NCBI GenBank assembly: GCA_017882185.1
Contig: JADGQA010000007.1
Location: 1-38,062, forward strand
From: Bacteroidota bacterium
GTDB lineage: Bacteria > Bacteroidota > Ignavibacteria > UBA10030
Direction of reading: 5' to 3'
DNA length: 38,062 bases
Positions 20,779 to 30,059 of the stretch are shown here, piece after piece. A model generated the notes under the pieces. It saw only the letters and a list, made by a program, of their open reading frames with translations. It was not told the DNA's origin and made no database searches. Both the position numbers and the translations under genes were made by a program. The stretch's first letter is position 1, and each line of letters opens with the position of its first letter.

Positions 20779-21294
20779 CTAGTAGTTGGACTCATCCTGC
20801 CACCGCAAAATCCTCCACGGACTCTTCGGCTGGGGGCGTTCAAGTGAGAAACTCGCATAACCGTCGACTCGCTCTATGTCGGTCGGATTGAATGTGAAAG
20901 TCAAATTGAAATTCCGAGTAACACTCGCATGGGTTCCCGACGAGTCAGTTGACAAGGCGGCGATGTTGTTCCACACCAAATCCAGACGCTCCACATTCTG
21001 AAACATTACAGAGGTCGTCCTCATGTCTTCATCCCTCCCCCAGGAAACGTCGACACCGCGGTCGTAGTCACGATAAATGAAGGTGAAACCCGAACCGATT
21101 AGCTGACCGTAAATGCTCGTATCCCGGACTGTGTACGCGTACTTGAAATTTTGAAACACGCCGTCGATGGTTGTCTGGTCAATGGAATTTGTCGTCAGTG
21201 AGTTATCAAGCCCTGGCGCGAACGGATTGCAGGAGACTAGCACTGCAATCAAGGGAACAATGGTCAGAATTGGCTTTATCGTTGAACCGGTCAT
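20779..21294 (-). CDS. Putative small lipoprotein (NTF2-like?)
   Basis: Lipobox LVSCNPF; ends SPWRILRWQDES; architecture similar to the next gene. Confidence 0.75.
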   Translation of the reverse strand: MTGSTIKPILTIVPLIAVLVSCNPFAPGLDNSLTTNSIDQTTIDGVFQNFKYAYTVRDTSIYGQLIGSGFTFIYRDYDRGVDVSWGRDEDMRTTSVMFQNVERLDLVWNNIAALSTDSSGTHASVTRNFNLTFTFNPTDIERVDGYASFSLERPQPKSPWRILRWQDESNY

Positions 21295-21370
21295 CTGAGA
21301 ATCAATATCTTAAGTGTTTGACAGGGCAGCCTGTCTCTAATACCTGCAACAGTCAGACTCTCCCTTGGAG

Positions 21371-21967
21371 TCATTGAGCAAACGCCCCTTTCAAATCGCT
21401 CCAGCTCGTATCGTTTTGAGCGTTTCTCAAATCTGTCCAGCGCCATATGTTCCACGTGCTACTCACCGGGTCCTTGATAAGAAAGAATTGAGCCCGGCCT
21501 TGAAATACCTTCGGAATGTTTGCCTGCGTGTGCGGTACCGTCAATTGGTAGTCGGCATCATATTGAGCGGAATCGGACTGGATGCTGGTCGGGTTGAGCG
21601 TAAAGCTCAGGGAGGCTGTCGAGCCCGGTGCGATTTTCGATCGCATATTGTCAAAGTATTGTTGCTCAGATTGTCTTGTCCAGTTGATAAAGACGCCGAT
21701 GTACTGCGAGCGCGCTTGCGGAGACGGTTCAAACACAAAAGTCCGGCCGGATGTTGTCGAATCCGAGAACGACTTCAGATAGTTGACCGTATTCAGATCC
21801 GAAAACGCGTTCTGCATGTTGTCGAACACATCCGACGCATTGATGGGAGGTTTGTAGTTGGAACTTGTCTGCGCCGGCGATTCAGGGGTTCGGGTTTCGA
21901 AGATGTTGCAGGATGACAGGAGAAGGGTCGTCAGCAGCACGGCCAATGTAGAGTGTCTTGTCTCCAC
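21371..21967 (-). CDS. Putative small lipoprotein (NTF2-like?), distant paralogue of the neighbour
   Basis: Lipobox LLSSCNIFETRTPE; C-terminal STWNIWRWTDLRN. Confidence 0.75.
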   Translation of the reverse strand: METRHSTLAVLLTTLLLSSCNIFETRTPESPAQTSSNYKPPINASDVFDNMQNAFSDLNTVNYLKSFSDSTTSGRTFVFEPSPQARSQYIGVFINWTRQSEQQYFDNMRSKIAPGSTASLSFTLNPTSIQSDSAQYDADYQLTVPHTQANIPKVFQGRAQFFLIKDPVSSTWNIWRWTDLRNAQNDTSWSDLKGAFAQ

Positions 21968-21970
21968 GCG

Positions 21971-22567
21971 TCAGAGCGTAATCCTTCCTTCAAGCGCCCG
22001 CGAAAGCGTTGCTTCATCCGCAAACTCAAGATCCGAGCCAACCGGTAGACCTCGGGCGATGCGCGTCACCTTCACAGTCAGAGGTTTCAACAGTTTCGAA
22101 AGGTAGAGTGTGGTGGCTTCGCCTTCGACATTGGGATTCATCGCGAGGATGACTTCTTCTACCGAGTCGCTCATCCGTTGCAGCAATTCTTTCACGCGCA
22201 GATCCTCGGGGCCGACTCCATCGAGAGGTGAGAGCGCCCCTCCCAACACGTGATAGAGTCCCTTAAACTCGTGAGTCTTTTCGATCGCCAAGACATCGTT
22301 TGGTTCTTCGACGACACAAATGGAAGTCTGTTCCCGCTTTGGATTGGAGCAAATGCCGCATGGGTCTGTCTCCGTAATGTTCGAACAGATAGAGCAATAG
22401 CGAACCTTGTCTTTGACATCGACCAGTGCTTTTGCAAATGCCACCACCTCATCCCTGCTCAATTTGAGCACATAAAGAGCCAGCCGATGCGCGGTCTTTC
22501 GACCGATGCCGGGAAGCTGAGCAAACTGCTCGGCGAGATGTTCAATGGATTCTGCGGTATAAAACAT
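21971..22567 (-). CDS. recR: Recombination mediator RecR
   Basis: [13 protein letters not shown] HhH, zinc-finger [16 protein letters not shown], Toprim [12 protein letters not shown]. Confidence 0.97.
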   Translation of the reverse strand: MFYTAESIEHLAEQFAQLPGIGRKTAHRLALYVLKLSRDEVVAFAKALVDVKDKVRYCSICSNITETDPCGICSNPKREQTSICVVEEPNDVLAIEKTHEFKGLYHVLGGALSPLDGVGPEDLRVKELLQRMSDSVEEVILAMNPNVEGEATTLYLSKLLKPLTVKVTRIARGLPVGSDLEFADEATLSRALEGRITL

Positions 22568-22633
22568 AGTTTGGTAAGCGTTCCGAGATTTCAAACCGGA
22601 TGTTTCCGGAAGAATCTCGAAAATTTCTCCAGG

Positions 22634-22978
22634 CTACATGCCGGGAAGATTAAGGCCGGGGATATTGGGAAGCATTCCGTTCGTGGCTTTTTGCATCTCT
22701 TCCTGCGCCATCGCTGCTGCGCGCTCCAACGCCTGATTTACTGCGGCAACGACCAGATCTTCGAGCATATCTTTCTCTTCCGGATTAACGACTTCTTTTT
22801 CAATATCAATCTTGAGTATTTGTTGTTTCCCATTCGCTGAGACCTTCACCATTCCCCCACCTGCCTCCGCCGTCACCGTCTTGGCCTCCAATTCCGCCTG
22901 GACCTGGGCGACTCGCTCCTGCATCTTCTGAACCTGCTTCATCATCGATTGCATGTTTGGAACACCGCCTTTGAACAT
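22634..22978 (-). CDS. ybaB: YbaB/EbfC nucleoid-associated protein
   Basis: [22 protein letters not shown]...[20 protein letters not shown]. Confidence 0.95.
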   Translation of the reverse strand: MFKGGVPNMQSMMKQVQKMQERVAQVQAELEAKTVTAEAGGGMVKVSANGKQQILKIDIEKEVVNPEEKDMLEDLVVAAVNQALERAAAMAQEEMQKATNGMLPNIPGLNLPGM

Positions 22979-23011
22979 GTCAAGCTCCTCGTTGTCATCA
23001 ATTGTTGTTTG

Positions 23012-23040
23012 AATATATCCGGAAAAGGAGGGAAAGTCAA
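23012..23040 (-). promoter_or_regulatory. Promoter of ybaB-recR (TTGACT-17-TATATT)
   Basis: Minus strand TTGACT (23035-23040), 17 bp, TATATT (23012-23017). Confidence 0.7.
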
Positions 23041-23053
23041 CGCAACAGGTTCC

Positions 23054-23082
23054 TTGACTTTCGGACAATTTGCCGATATATT
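23054..23082 (+). promoter_or_regulatory. Promoter of the tRNA-Asn locus (TTGACT-17-TATATT)
   Basis: TTGACT (23054-23059), 17 bp, TATATT (23077-23082). Confidence 0.7.
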
Positions 23083-23158
23083 ACTTGGAGAAGCTCGTGA
23101 GGAATTTGCTCGCGAGCTTTTGTACTGTCTGGAACCGCACCTTAGTTTATGAGTTGTT

Positions 23159-23260
23159 TGATTCCGCGATAGCTCAATGGTAGAGTCCCGCAAAACAACT
23201 GCGGGATTTCGATCCGCCACTTTCGGTGTCGGTTCTCAACATGCGGCTATTGCACCGTTC
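23159..23260 (+). pseudogene. Truncated tRNA-Asn 5' half copy
   Basis: 27-nt TGATTCCGCGATAGCTCAATGGTAGAG identical to 23269-23295; then diverges, with a weak anticodon-arm-like remnant catgcggctattgcaccg at 23240-23257. Confidence 0.75.
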
Positions 23261-23272
23261 TTCACAAATGAT

Positions 23273-23344
23273 TCCGCGATAGCTCAATGGTAGAGCATGC
23301 GGCTGTTAACCGCAGGGTTGTAGGTTCGAGTCCTACTCGCGGAG
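23273..23344 (+). tRNA. tRNA-Asn (GTT), CCA encoded
   Basis: TCCGCGATAGCTCAATGGTAGAGCATGCGGCTGTTAACCGCAGGGTTGTAGGTTCGAGTCCTACTCGCGGAG + CCA; cloverleaf closes. Confidence 0.96.
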
Positions 23345-23352
23345 CCAAAGAT

Positions 23353-23442
23353 ATTCCGGGGAAGGTTATTGCCGGAATGTTCCGATGCTCGTAGTGAGAG
23401 GGTTGTCCCGTCAGATTTCACGTTGCAGCGGGACTCGTGAAA
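23353..23442 (+). ncRNA. Candidate structured RNA segment downstream of tRNA-Asn
   Basis: Stem ATTCCGG/CCGGAAT (23353-23359/23372-23378) plus interleaved GTCCCG/CGGGAC (23405-23410/23429-23434) and TTTCACG/CGTGAAA (23416-23422/23436-23442), followed by a terminator. Confidence 0.35.
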
Positions 23443-23445
23443 CGC

Positions 23446-23483
23446 AAAAAACCCGAGGAACTCACCTCGGGTTTTCTTGTTTT
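23446..23483 (+). terminator. Rho-independent terminator
   Basis: AAACCCGAGG-aactca-CCTCGGGTTT then TCTTGTTTT. Confidence 0.85.
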
Positions 23484-23532
23484 AATTATGATGAGGTTTG
23501 CTCCGATAACGTAAGAACGGCTTATCAGCCAG

Positions 23533-23570
23533 AAAAACCAGGTGTCTCGAACACCTGGTTTTGTTTTTTT
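23533..23570 (+). terminator. Second rho-independent terminator
   Basis: AAACCAGGTGT-ctcga-ACACCTGGTTT then TGTTTTTTT. Confidence 0.85.
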
Positions 23571-23577
23571 GGCATCA

Positions 23578-23586
23578 TGCTATGAT
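23578..23586 (+). promoter_or_regulatory. Possible extended -10 (TGCTATGAT) for the heme operon
   Basis: TGnTATGAT just after terminator 2, about 57 nt before the ccsA/hemX-like ATG; no clear -35. Confidence 0.3.
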
Positions 23587-23642
23587 GAAGCAATTCACCC
23601 AATGAAACTGAAAATTCAGATTGTCTACGCGAAGAACATAAG

Positions 23643-24467
23643 ATGAAGATTTTCATCCTTTATTTCAATTACCTGCTTCCGGTTCTCTATTGGATCACGG
23701 TATGGAGTTATGCGAAGGCCTTTTTCCGGAATTCCGCCTTCGCGAAGAAGGTAAAGACGCCTCTACTTGTATTTACGGTCGGCTCTCACACGTTGTATCT
23801 CATTGCGAGGACCATTTATTTTGGACATCCTCCCATTACGAATATTTACGAAATCCTTTCCGTTCTTGCCTTCACGACAGCACTCTCTTATCTGACGATT
23901 GAATACATAACGAAAGTGAAAAGCACAGGCTATTTTGTGCTCGTCATTTCTTTTTTCTTCCAGCTGCTCTCCACCGTGCTCATCCAGGATCTGGCTAACG
24001 CGAACCCTATCCTACGCAGCAACTTGCTGGGATTCCACGTCGCGAGCGCGCTTCTGGGATATTCGGCATTTGCGCTTTCAGCCGTCTATGGCTTTCTCTA
24101 TATCATGTTATATCATCACATCAAGTCCAATCGATTCGGCGTGATTTATGATAACCTTCCGGACCTGGAGAAACTCGAAAGGATGGCTACCGTTTCTGTG
24201 GTCATCGGCTTTGTACTCCTGACGGTGGCTATCATTGTCGGTGTCGTTTGGCTGCCGAGAGCGTTCGAACACTACTCATATTTTGATCCAAAGCTTGTCG
24301 GCACGATCGTCATCTGGCTCACGTATGGCATCGGATTACTGGCAAAGAGATCGATCGGATGGCAGGGCAGAAAACTCATGGTTCTTTCGATTGTTGGTTT
24401 TGTCGTGACGATGCTTTCACTGACGGTCGTCAACCTGTTCTTGAGCGGATTTCACAATTTCTATTAG
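23643..24467 (+). CDS. CcsA/HemX-like cytochrome c assembly membrane protein
   Basis: Eight or so TM segments, upstream of hemA as for hemX; GHPPITNIYEILSVLAF and LLGFHVASALLGYSAF motifs. Confidence 0.85.
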   Translation: MKIFILYFNYLLPVLYWITVWSYAKAFFRNSAFAKKVKTPLLVFTVGSHTLYLIARTIYFGHPPITNIYEILSVLAFTTALSYLTIEYITKVKSTGYFVLVISFFFQLLSTVLIQDLANANPILRSNLLGFHVASALLGYSAFALSAVYGFLYIMLYHHIKSNRFGVIYDNLPDLEKLERMATVSVVIGFVLLTVAIIVGVVWLPRAFEHYSYFDPKLVGTIVIWLTYGIGLLAKRSIGWQGRKLMVLSIVGFVVTMLSLTVVNLFLSGFHNFY

Positions 24468-24500
24468 AATGCGAAAGCACCGGAGTTCTCGAGAACCGAT

Positions 24501-25820
24501 ATGAATCTGGCTCTTATAGGGATCAATCACAGGACGGCACTCCTGGACGTGCGAGAAAAGCTATGGTTCTCGGACGCCGAGCTTCCCCATGCCCTTGCAC
24601 AACTGAAAGACCAGTTCTTTACGGAATGTTTCATTGTCTCCACGTGCAACCGTACGGAATTGTACGGAATCGTCGATGTCCAGAAGATCCCCGGCAACGC
24701 CAGTGCGAATCTCAAAGGCGCCTGCGATGTCCTCGTGGGCCTCAAATCCGCTTCCCAGAGCGTAATGCCGCAACATTTGTATCAGTTCTACGGTTGCAAG
24801 GCCGCAGCGCATCTGTTCAAGGTTGCGAGCGGCATCGACTCCATGGTGATCGGGGATATCCAAATTCTGAATCAGATCAAGAGCCACTACAACCTTGCAT
24901 CCGCCGAACGCACCATCGGAGTGTTCCTTAATCGACTTGTTCAGACTGCACTGCGTGTCGGAAAACGCGCGCGAACAGAAACAACGATCTGTGAAGGCGC
25001 AGTGTCTGTAGGTTATGCAGCTGTCGAACTCGCGAACAAGATTTTTTCGAACCTGTCGGAGAAAAGAGCACTATTGGTTGGAGCCGGAGAAACCGGCGAG
25101 CTGGCGGCAAAAAACCTTGTCGGTCGTGGTATTGCATCACTATCTATTGCAAACCGAACCCGTGCAAAGGCGGAAGAGCTTGTCCAGGATCTCGGAGGGA
25201 ATGTCGTTGAATTCGATCAATTAGAACCCTCACTACTCGACATCGATGTGCTGATCACGTCTGTCAGCAGCCCACAGTATATTCTGACGCCCGACCAGCT
25301 TCGACGTGTTATGAAAGCCAGGTCCAACGCTCCCCTGCTTGTCATCGACATTGGTGTCCCTCGAAACGTGCATCCGGATGTGAACAAGCTCGAGAACGTT
25401 TTCCTCCACGACGTGGATTCACTTTCCAGGATCGTCGATCAGAATCTCACGCGGCGCAAATCAGAAATTGCCGCTGTCAATAAAATTATCCTGGAGGAGC
25501 TCATCGGCATGCGTCATTGGCTCGAGTCGCTCCAGGTGAGTCCCACCATAAGCGATCTTCGGGAGTTCTTCGAATCCGTTCGTTCAGATGAAGTTAAGAA
25601 ACATATCAACCGGTTTTCAGAGCAAGACCGGGAATTGGTCGATCTCGTGACAAAGCGCATCGTCAACAAGCTGCTGCATTTGCCGACAACAAATCTCAAG
25701 AATGGAAACGGTGAAAGTGCCGAAGAAAGTCACAAGAAGATCCACATCATCAGAGGACTCTTCGGCCTCCACAAGAACGAGCCCGTTCAGAACAAGCCAG
25801 AGCAGGACCGAAATCTGTGA
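24501..25820 (+). CDS. hemA: Glutamyl-tRNA reductase
   Basis: GINHRTALLDVREK, STCNRTE, GAGETGELAAKNL. Confidence 0.97.
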   Translation: MNLALIGINHRTALLDVREKLWFSDAELPHALAQLKDQFFTECFIVSTCNRTELYGIVDVQKIPGNASANLKGACDVLVGLKSASQSVMPQHLYQFYGCKAAAHLFKVASGIDSMVIGDIQILNQIKSHYNLASAERTIGVFLNRLVQTALRVGKRARTETTICEGAVSVGYAAVELANKIFSNLSEKRALLVGAGETGELAAKNLVGRGIASLSIANRTRAKAEELVQDLGGNVVEFDQLEPSLLDIDVLITSVSSPQYILTPDQLRRVMKARSNAPLLVIDIGVPRNVHPDVNKLENVFLHDVDSLSRIVDQNLTRRKSEIAAVNKIILEELIGMRHWLESLQVSPTISDLREFFESVRSDEVKKHINRFSEQDRELVDLVTKRIVNKLLHLPTTNLKNGNGESAEESHKKIHIIRGLFGLHKNEPVQNKPEQDRNL

Positions 25821-26764
25821 GCGACCAGTCCACCATGATCATTGGCACACGGGGAAGCGAGCTCGCACTATGGCAAACGCGTTGGGTGCAACAACAGCTG
25901 ACGAAACTGCACCCTTCAATACGAATTGAACTCAAGGTCATCAAGACACAAGGTGACAAGATGCTTGATGCTCCTCTTTCAAAAATCGGCGACAAAGGAC
26001 TCTTCACAAAGGAACTTGAACGAGCTCTTCTCGATCGTCGCATTGATGTGGCTGTTCATAGTCTGAAAGACATGCCGACTCACACCGAAGATGGCTTGAT
26101 CATCACCGCTATTTGCGAGCGGGAGGATGTGAGTGATGTGTTCATAGCACATCCGAATAAAAAGTATAGAGGCCTCGCAAACGTTCCGAAGAATGGAACA
26201 ATTGCTACCGGAAGCCTGAGGCGAAGATGTCAGCTCCTCCAAATGCGGCCTGATCTTACGATTGCAGAGATACGTGGAAATCTCGGAACGCGAGTCGAGA
26301 AGTTGAAGGTGTCCAATTGGGATGGCATGCTTTTGGCAAAAGCAGGAATAACTCGCCTGGGACGCTCAGAATTAATTACCGAGGTTCTTTCACCCACCAG
26401 TTTCTTGCCGGCCGTGGGTCAGGGAGCTCTCGCGATCGAAACACGTTCAAGCGACGAACGTATTCTGCCGCTCGTACATCCCCTTGACCATATTCTGACA
26501 CGCCAGGCAACGCAGGGCGAACGTGCCCTACTTCGACGGCTTGAAGGAGGGTGTCAAATTCCGATTGGGGCATACGGGAGAGTCGAGAATGGTACATTTC
26601 GATTGGATGCGATCATCGGAAGTCTTGATGGAAAGCGATCGGTCCGCTCATCGATACAAGGCAGCCCCGATAAATCGGAGCAATTGGGTGTTTCGTTGGC
26701 TGAGAAGCTTCTATCGGATGGCGGAGAAACCATCCTTGATGAGATTCGTCAGGAGAATGCGTGA
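25817..26764 (+). CDS. hemC: Hydroxymethylbilane synthase
   Basis: IGTRGSELALWQT, VHSLKDMPT, EGGCQIPIG; GTGA overlap with hemA. Confidence 0.97.
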   Translation: MSDQSTMIIGTRGSELALWQTRWVQQQLTKLHPSIRIELKVIKTQGDKMLDAPLSKIGDKGLFTKELERALLDRRIDVAVHSLKDMPTHTEDGLIITAICEREDVSDVFIAHPNKKYRGLANVPKNGTIATGSLRRRCQLLQMRPDLTIAEIRGNLGTRVEKLKVSNWDGMLLAKAGITRLGRSELITEVLSPTSFLPAVGQGALAIETRSSDERILPLVHPLDHILTRQATQGERALLRRLEGGCQIPIGAYGRVENGTFRLDAIIGSLDGKRSVRSSIQGSPDKSEQLGVSLAEKLLSDGGETILDEIRQENA

Positions 26765-27576
26765 CGAATCCAAAGGATAAACCCGGAAGTGTGGTTGCTA
26801 CAGAATTGCCGCTTCACGGAAAGACAATTCTCGTCACTCGACCGAAAGATCAGGCAGAAGAATTTGCTCACCTCCTGAACGAACAAGGCGCAAAAGTTGT
26901 TTTCATTCCCACCATTCAGATTATATCGCCAGAGTCCTGGAAAGCTTGTGATACTGCGATTGACGACATCGGTACATTCGACGCGTTTATCTTCACAAGT
27001 GCGAATGCTGTTCAGGCGTTCTTCGGACGCTTGCTCCTTCAAGGGAGCGACTCTGCCGGAAAAGTGCTTGGCAAGAAAGACTTCTACGTTGTAGGTACGA
27101 AAACCGGTGAGGCACTGGTTGCAGAAGGAATCACACCAATCTCCCTTCCAGGCGTGACGAGTGGAAAACAATTGGCAGAGGCGTTGCTCCGATTACCACT
27201 CCGTGGAAAACGGTTCTTGTTTCCTCAGGGAAATTTGGCAAACGAGGCACTTACGGAAATGTTGCGATCGAATGGAACCGATATCATTGAAATAACGGTA
27301 TACGACACCATCGTACCCCGAGACGCTGATCCGAAATCAATCCGTGAGAAATTCGAGAAGGACCCAATTGATGTCGTTTCCTTTTTCAGTCCTTCGAGCG
27401 TAAAGAACCTCATCACTCTGGTTCCTTCTGAGTTGGTCTCGTCGAGGATCGTCGCGGTGATTGGTACAAGCACGGAGGCAGCCGCAAGAGAAGCTGGATT
27501 GCCGGTCCACATCATTGCGCCGAGACCGACCTCAGCTGATATGGTTGAGGCAATCGTTCGATACCACAGACAATAA
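26761..27576 (+). CDS. hemD: Uroporphyrinogen-III synthase
   Basis: ILVTRPKDQAEEFA, FTSANAVQAF, FFSPSSVKNL, IGTSTEAAAREAG; GTGA overlap with hemC. Confidence 0.92.
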   Translation: MTNPKDKPGSVVATELPLHGKTILVTRPKDQAEEFAHLLNEQGAKVVFIPTIQIISPESWKACDTAIDDIGTFDAFIFTSANAVQAFFGRLLLQGSDSAGKVLGKKDFYVVGTKTGEALVAEGITPISLPGVTSGKQLAEALLRLPLRGKRFLFPQGNLANEALTEMLRSNGTDIIEITVYDTIVPRDADPKSIREKFEKDPIDVVSFFSPSSVKNLITLVPSELVSSRIVAVIGTSTEAAAREAGLPVHIIAPRPTSADMVEAIVRYHRQ

Positions 27577-27589
27577 ATGATAGCAGTTT

Positions 27590-28645
27590 ATGATCCAGTC
27601 AGAGCCAGCAAATAACTTGTTCCTGAAGGCGTGCAGACGTGAAGAAGTGGATCGGACGCCGGTCTGGTTCATGCGCCAGGCAGGTAGGTATCTTCCAGAA
27701 TACCGTGCAATCCGCGCGAAAGCCGATTTCCTGACGCTCTGCAAGACGCCAGACCTGGCCGCAGAAGTGACCGTCCAACCGGTCGACCTCATCGGTGTGG
27801 ACGCAGCAATAATATTTTCCGACATCCTGGTTGTTCCGGAAGCGATGGGGATGCAACTCGTCGTGGAAGAGGGAAAAGGAGGGCCGCGCTTTCCCTCTCC
27901 TGTTCGATCAAAGTCGGACATAGACAAGCTTTCAGTGCAAAACGCATGCTCATCGTTAGGATATGTTTTCGATGCAATTCGGCTTGCACGGAAACGGTTG
28001 AACAACAAAGTGCCGCTCATTGGGTTTGCCGGTGCACCGTGGACGATAGCATCCTACATGGTGGAAGGGCGCAATCCGAGAGACTTTCGGCATATCAAAG
28101 AACTCATCTACTCTAATCCGCACGAAGCTCATGCGTTGCTGGATAAACTATCGACGGTTGTGACTTCGTATTTGAGCGCACAAATCGAAGCTGGGGCACA
28201 GGCTATACAGATATTTGACACGTGGGGGGGCGTTCTTGGGCAGGAAGAGTTTGAAGAGTTTTCGTTGCGCTATATTCACAGGATTATTTCGTCCGTCAAA
28301 CGCAACAACGCTCCTATCATTGTGTTCTGTAAGAATTGCGGCCACTCGCTCGAGAAGATTGCCAATTCAGGTGCCGATGTCGTCGGACTTGACTGGACAA
28401 CGGACATCGGCAAAGCAAGAGAAATGGTGGGGAGTTTCGTCGCGCTCCAGGGAAACCTCGACCCAACGATTTTGTTTTCGACACCGGAAAGAATTGAGTC
28501 GGGCGTAAAAACCGTCCTCAAGAAATTTGGAAAGGGCAATGGCCACATTTTCAATCTCGGCCATGGGATATTGCCCGAGACTCCGGTTGAAAACGTTAAA
28601 ACGTTCGTCAATGCCGTCAAGAAATTCAGCACTGCGTTTCACTAA
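27590..28645 (+). CDS. hemE: Uroporphyrinogen decarboxylase
   Basis: PVWFMRQAGRYLPEYR, FGFAGAPWTIASYMVEG-type motif, FNLGHGILPETP. Confidence 0.97.
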   Translation: MIQSEPANNLFLKACRREEVDRTPVWFMRQAGRYLPEYRAIRAKADFLTLCKTPDLAAEVTVQPVDLIGVDAAIIFSDILVVPEAMGMQLVVEEGKGGPRFPSPVRSKSDIDKLSVQNACSSLGYVFDAIRLARKRLNNKVPLIGFAGAPWTIASYMVEGRNPRDFRHIKELIYSNPHEAHALLDKLSTVVTSYLSAQIEAGAQAIQIFDTWGGVLGQEEFEEFSLRYIHRIISSVKRNNAPIIVFCKNCGHSLEKIANSGADVVGLDWTTDIGKAREMVGSFVALQGNLDPTILFSTPERIESGVKTVLKKFGKGNGHIFNLGHGILPETPVENVKTFVNAVKKFSTAFH

Positions 28646-30057
28646 TGGAGAGATTGGAGAAGGCGACAATGAATCAATTTGAGTCTGTTGATATCGGGCT
28701 GCTTCGGAAGTACAGCGCTCCCGGGCCTCGGTATACGAGTTATCCCACTGCGCCTTCGTTCACGCCCTCCTTCGGTGCACCAGAATATCGAAAGGCCATC
28801 GAGGAATCGAACAGGGCTGACGGTAATTCGCCGATTTCTCTTTATTTCCATTTTCCCTATTGCGATACACTCTGCTATTTTTGCGGATGTACGATGTTAG
28901 TCACGCACAGCAGAGAACAAATCCGCGAGTACAACCAGTATCTGATGCGTGAAGTCAGCATGATTGCGCCGTTGATTTCGAAAAATCGGAAGGTCGTTCA
29001 GCTTCATTGGGGAGGCGGTACTCCATCCTACCTGAGCCCGGATGAAATCAAAGAGGTCGGTACTTTCATCCACGACCATTTCAATTACGATAAGGACATT
29101 GAAGCCGGTGTGGAAATAGATCCTCGGGGATTGACCTACGATCACATGAAGGCCCTTCGCGAGATCGGCTTCAACCGGATCAGTATGGGTGTGCAGGATT
29201 TCGACATCCGCGTACAGGAAGCGGTAAATCGTATTCAACCGGAATCGATCACGCGCGACGCCGTCGACTGGAGCCGCGATCTTGGATTCCATAGCATCAA
29301 TCTGGATTTGATTTATGGCCTGCCATATCAAACGCTCGCATCATTTGAGAAAACTGTAAATACCGTGATTAATATTGCTCCTGACAGGATCGCTGTTTTC
29401 AACTATGCGCACGTGCCGTGGTTGAAACCCCATCAGAAGATGATTCACGGCGAAGATCTTCCCGAAACGGACCTGAAGCTTGAAATCTTCAAGATGACAA
29501 CCGAGATGCTTCTGAACGCCGGATATTGGAGTGTTGGGATGGATCATTTTGCCAAGCAGACCGATGAGCTTGCGATAGCACAGCGGAATGGAACGCTCTA
29601 TCGCAACTTCCAGGGGTATTCCACAAAAGCGGGATGCGATCTCTACGGATTCGGAATGTCCGCAATCGGCCATTTCAAAGAGACGTATCAACAGAACGTG
29701 AAGAATGTTCGTGAATATTATGAGGTTCTTAAAAAGGATACTCTTGCGACACACGTCGGTTATCGAATGACGGCGGACGATCACATCCGCAAAGAGGTTA
29801 TCATGCGAATCATGTGCGATATGGAACTCAAGAAAAGTGAAATCGAAAAGAGGTTCGGTATTGATTTCGATGGGTATTTCAAAGAGAGCTTTCCAAAACT
29901 CGAGACGTTTGTCGAAGATGGGCTCGTGACGTTGCACCCGGACAAGATCGTCGTCAACGGTATGGGAAGGTTGGTGATCCGTAACATCGCGATGTGCTTT
30001 GACGCCTATCTCGATCAGATGATCAAGGAAAAACCGATTTTCTCGAAAACTGTCTAG
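28645..30057 (+). CDS. hemN: Oxygen-independent coproporphyrinogen III oxidase (radical SAM)
   Basis: FPYCDTLCYFCGCTMLVT, HWGGGTPSYL; true HemN rather than HemW-type. Confidence 0.95.
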   Translation: MERLEKATMNQFESVDIGLLRKYSAPGPRYTSYPTAPSFTPSFGAPEYRKAIEESNRADGNSPISLYFHFPYCDTLCYFCGCTMLVTHSREQIREYNQYLMREVSMIAPLISKNRKVVQLHWGGGTPSYLSPDEIKEVGTFIHDHFNYDKDIEAGVEIDPRGLTYDHMKALREIGFNRISMGVQDFDIRVQEAVNRIQPESITRDAVDWSRDLGFHSINLDLIYGLPYQTLASFEKTVNTVINIAPDRIAVFNYAHVPWLKPHQKMIHGEDLPETDLKLEIFKMTTEMLLNAGYWSVGMDHFAKQTDELAIAQRNGTLYRNFQGYSTKAGCDLYGFGMSAIGHFKETYQQNVKNVREYYEVLKKDTLATHVGYRMTADDHIRKEVIMRIMCDMELKKSEIEKRFGIDFDGYFKESFPKLETFVEDGLVTLHPDKIVVNGMGRLVIRNIAMCFDAYLDQMIKEKPIFSKTV

Positions 30058-30059
30058 CG

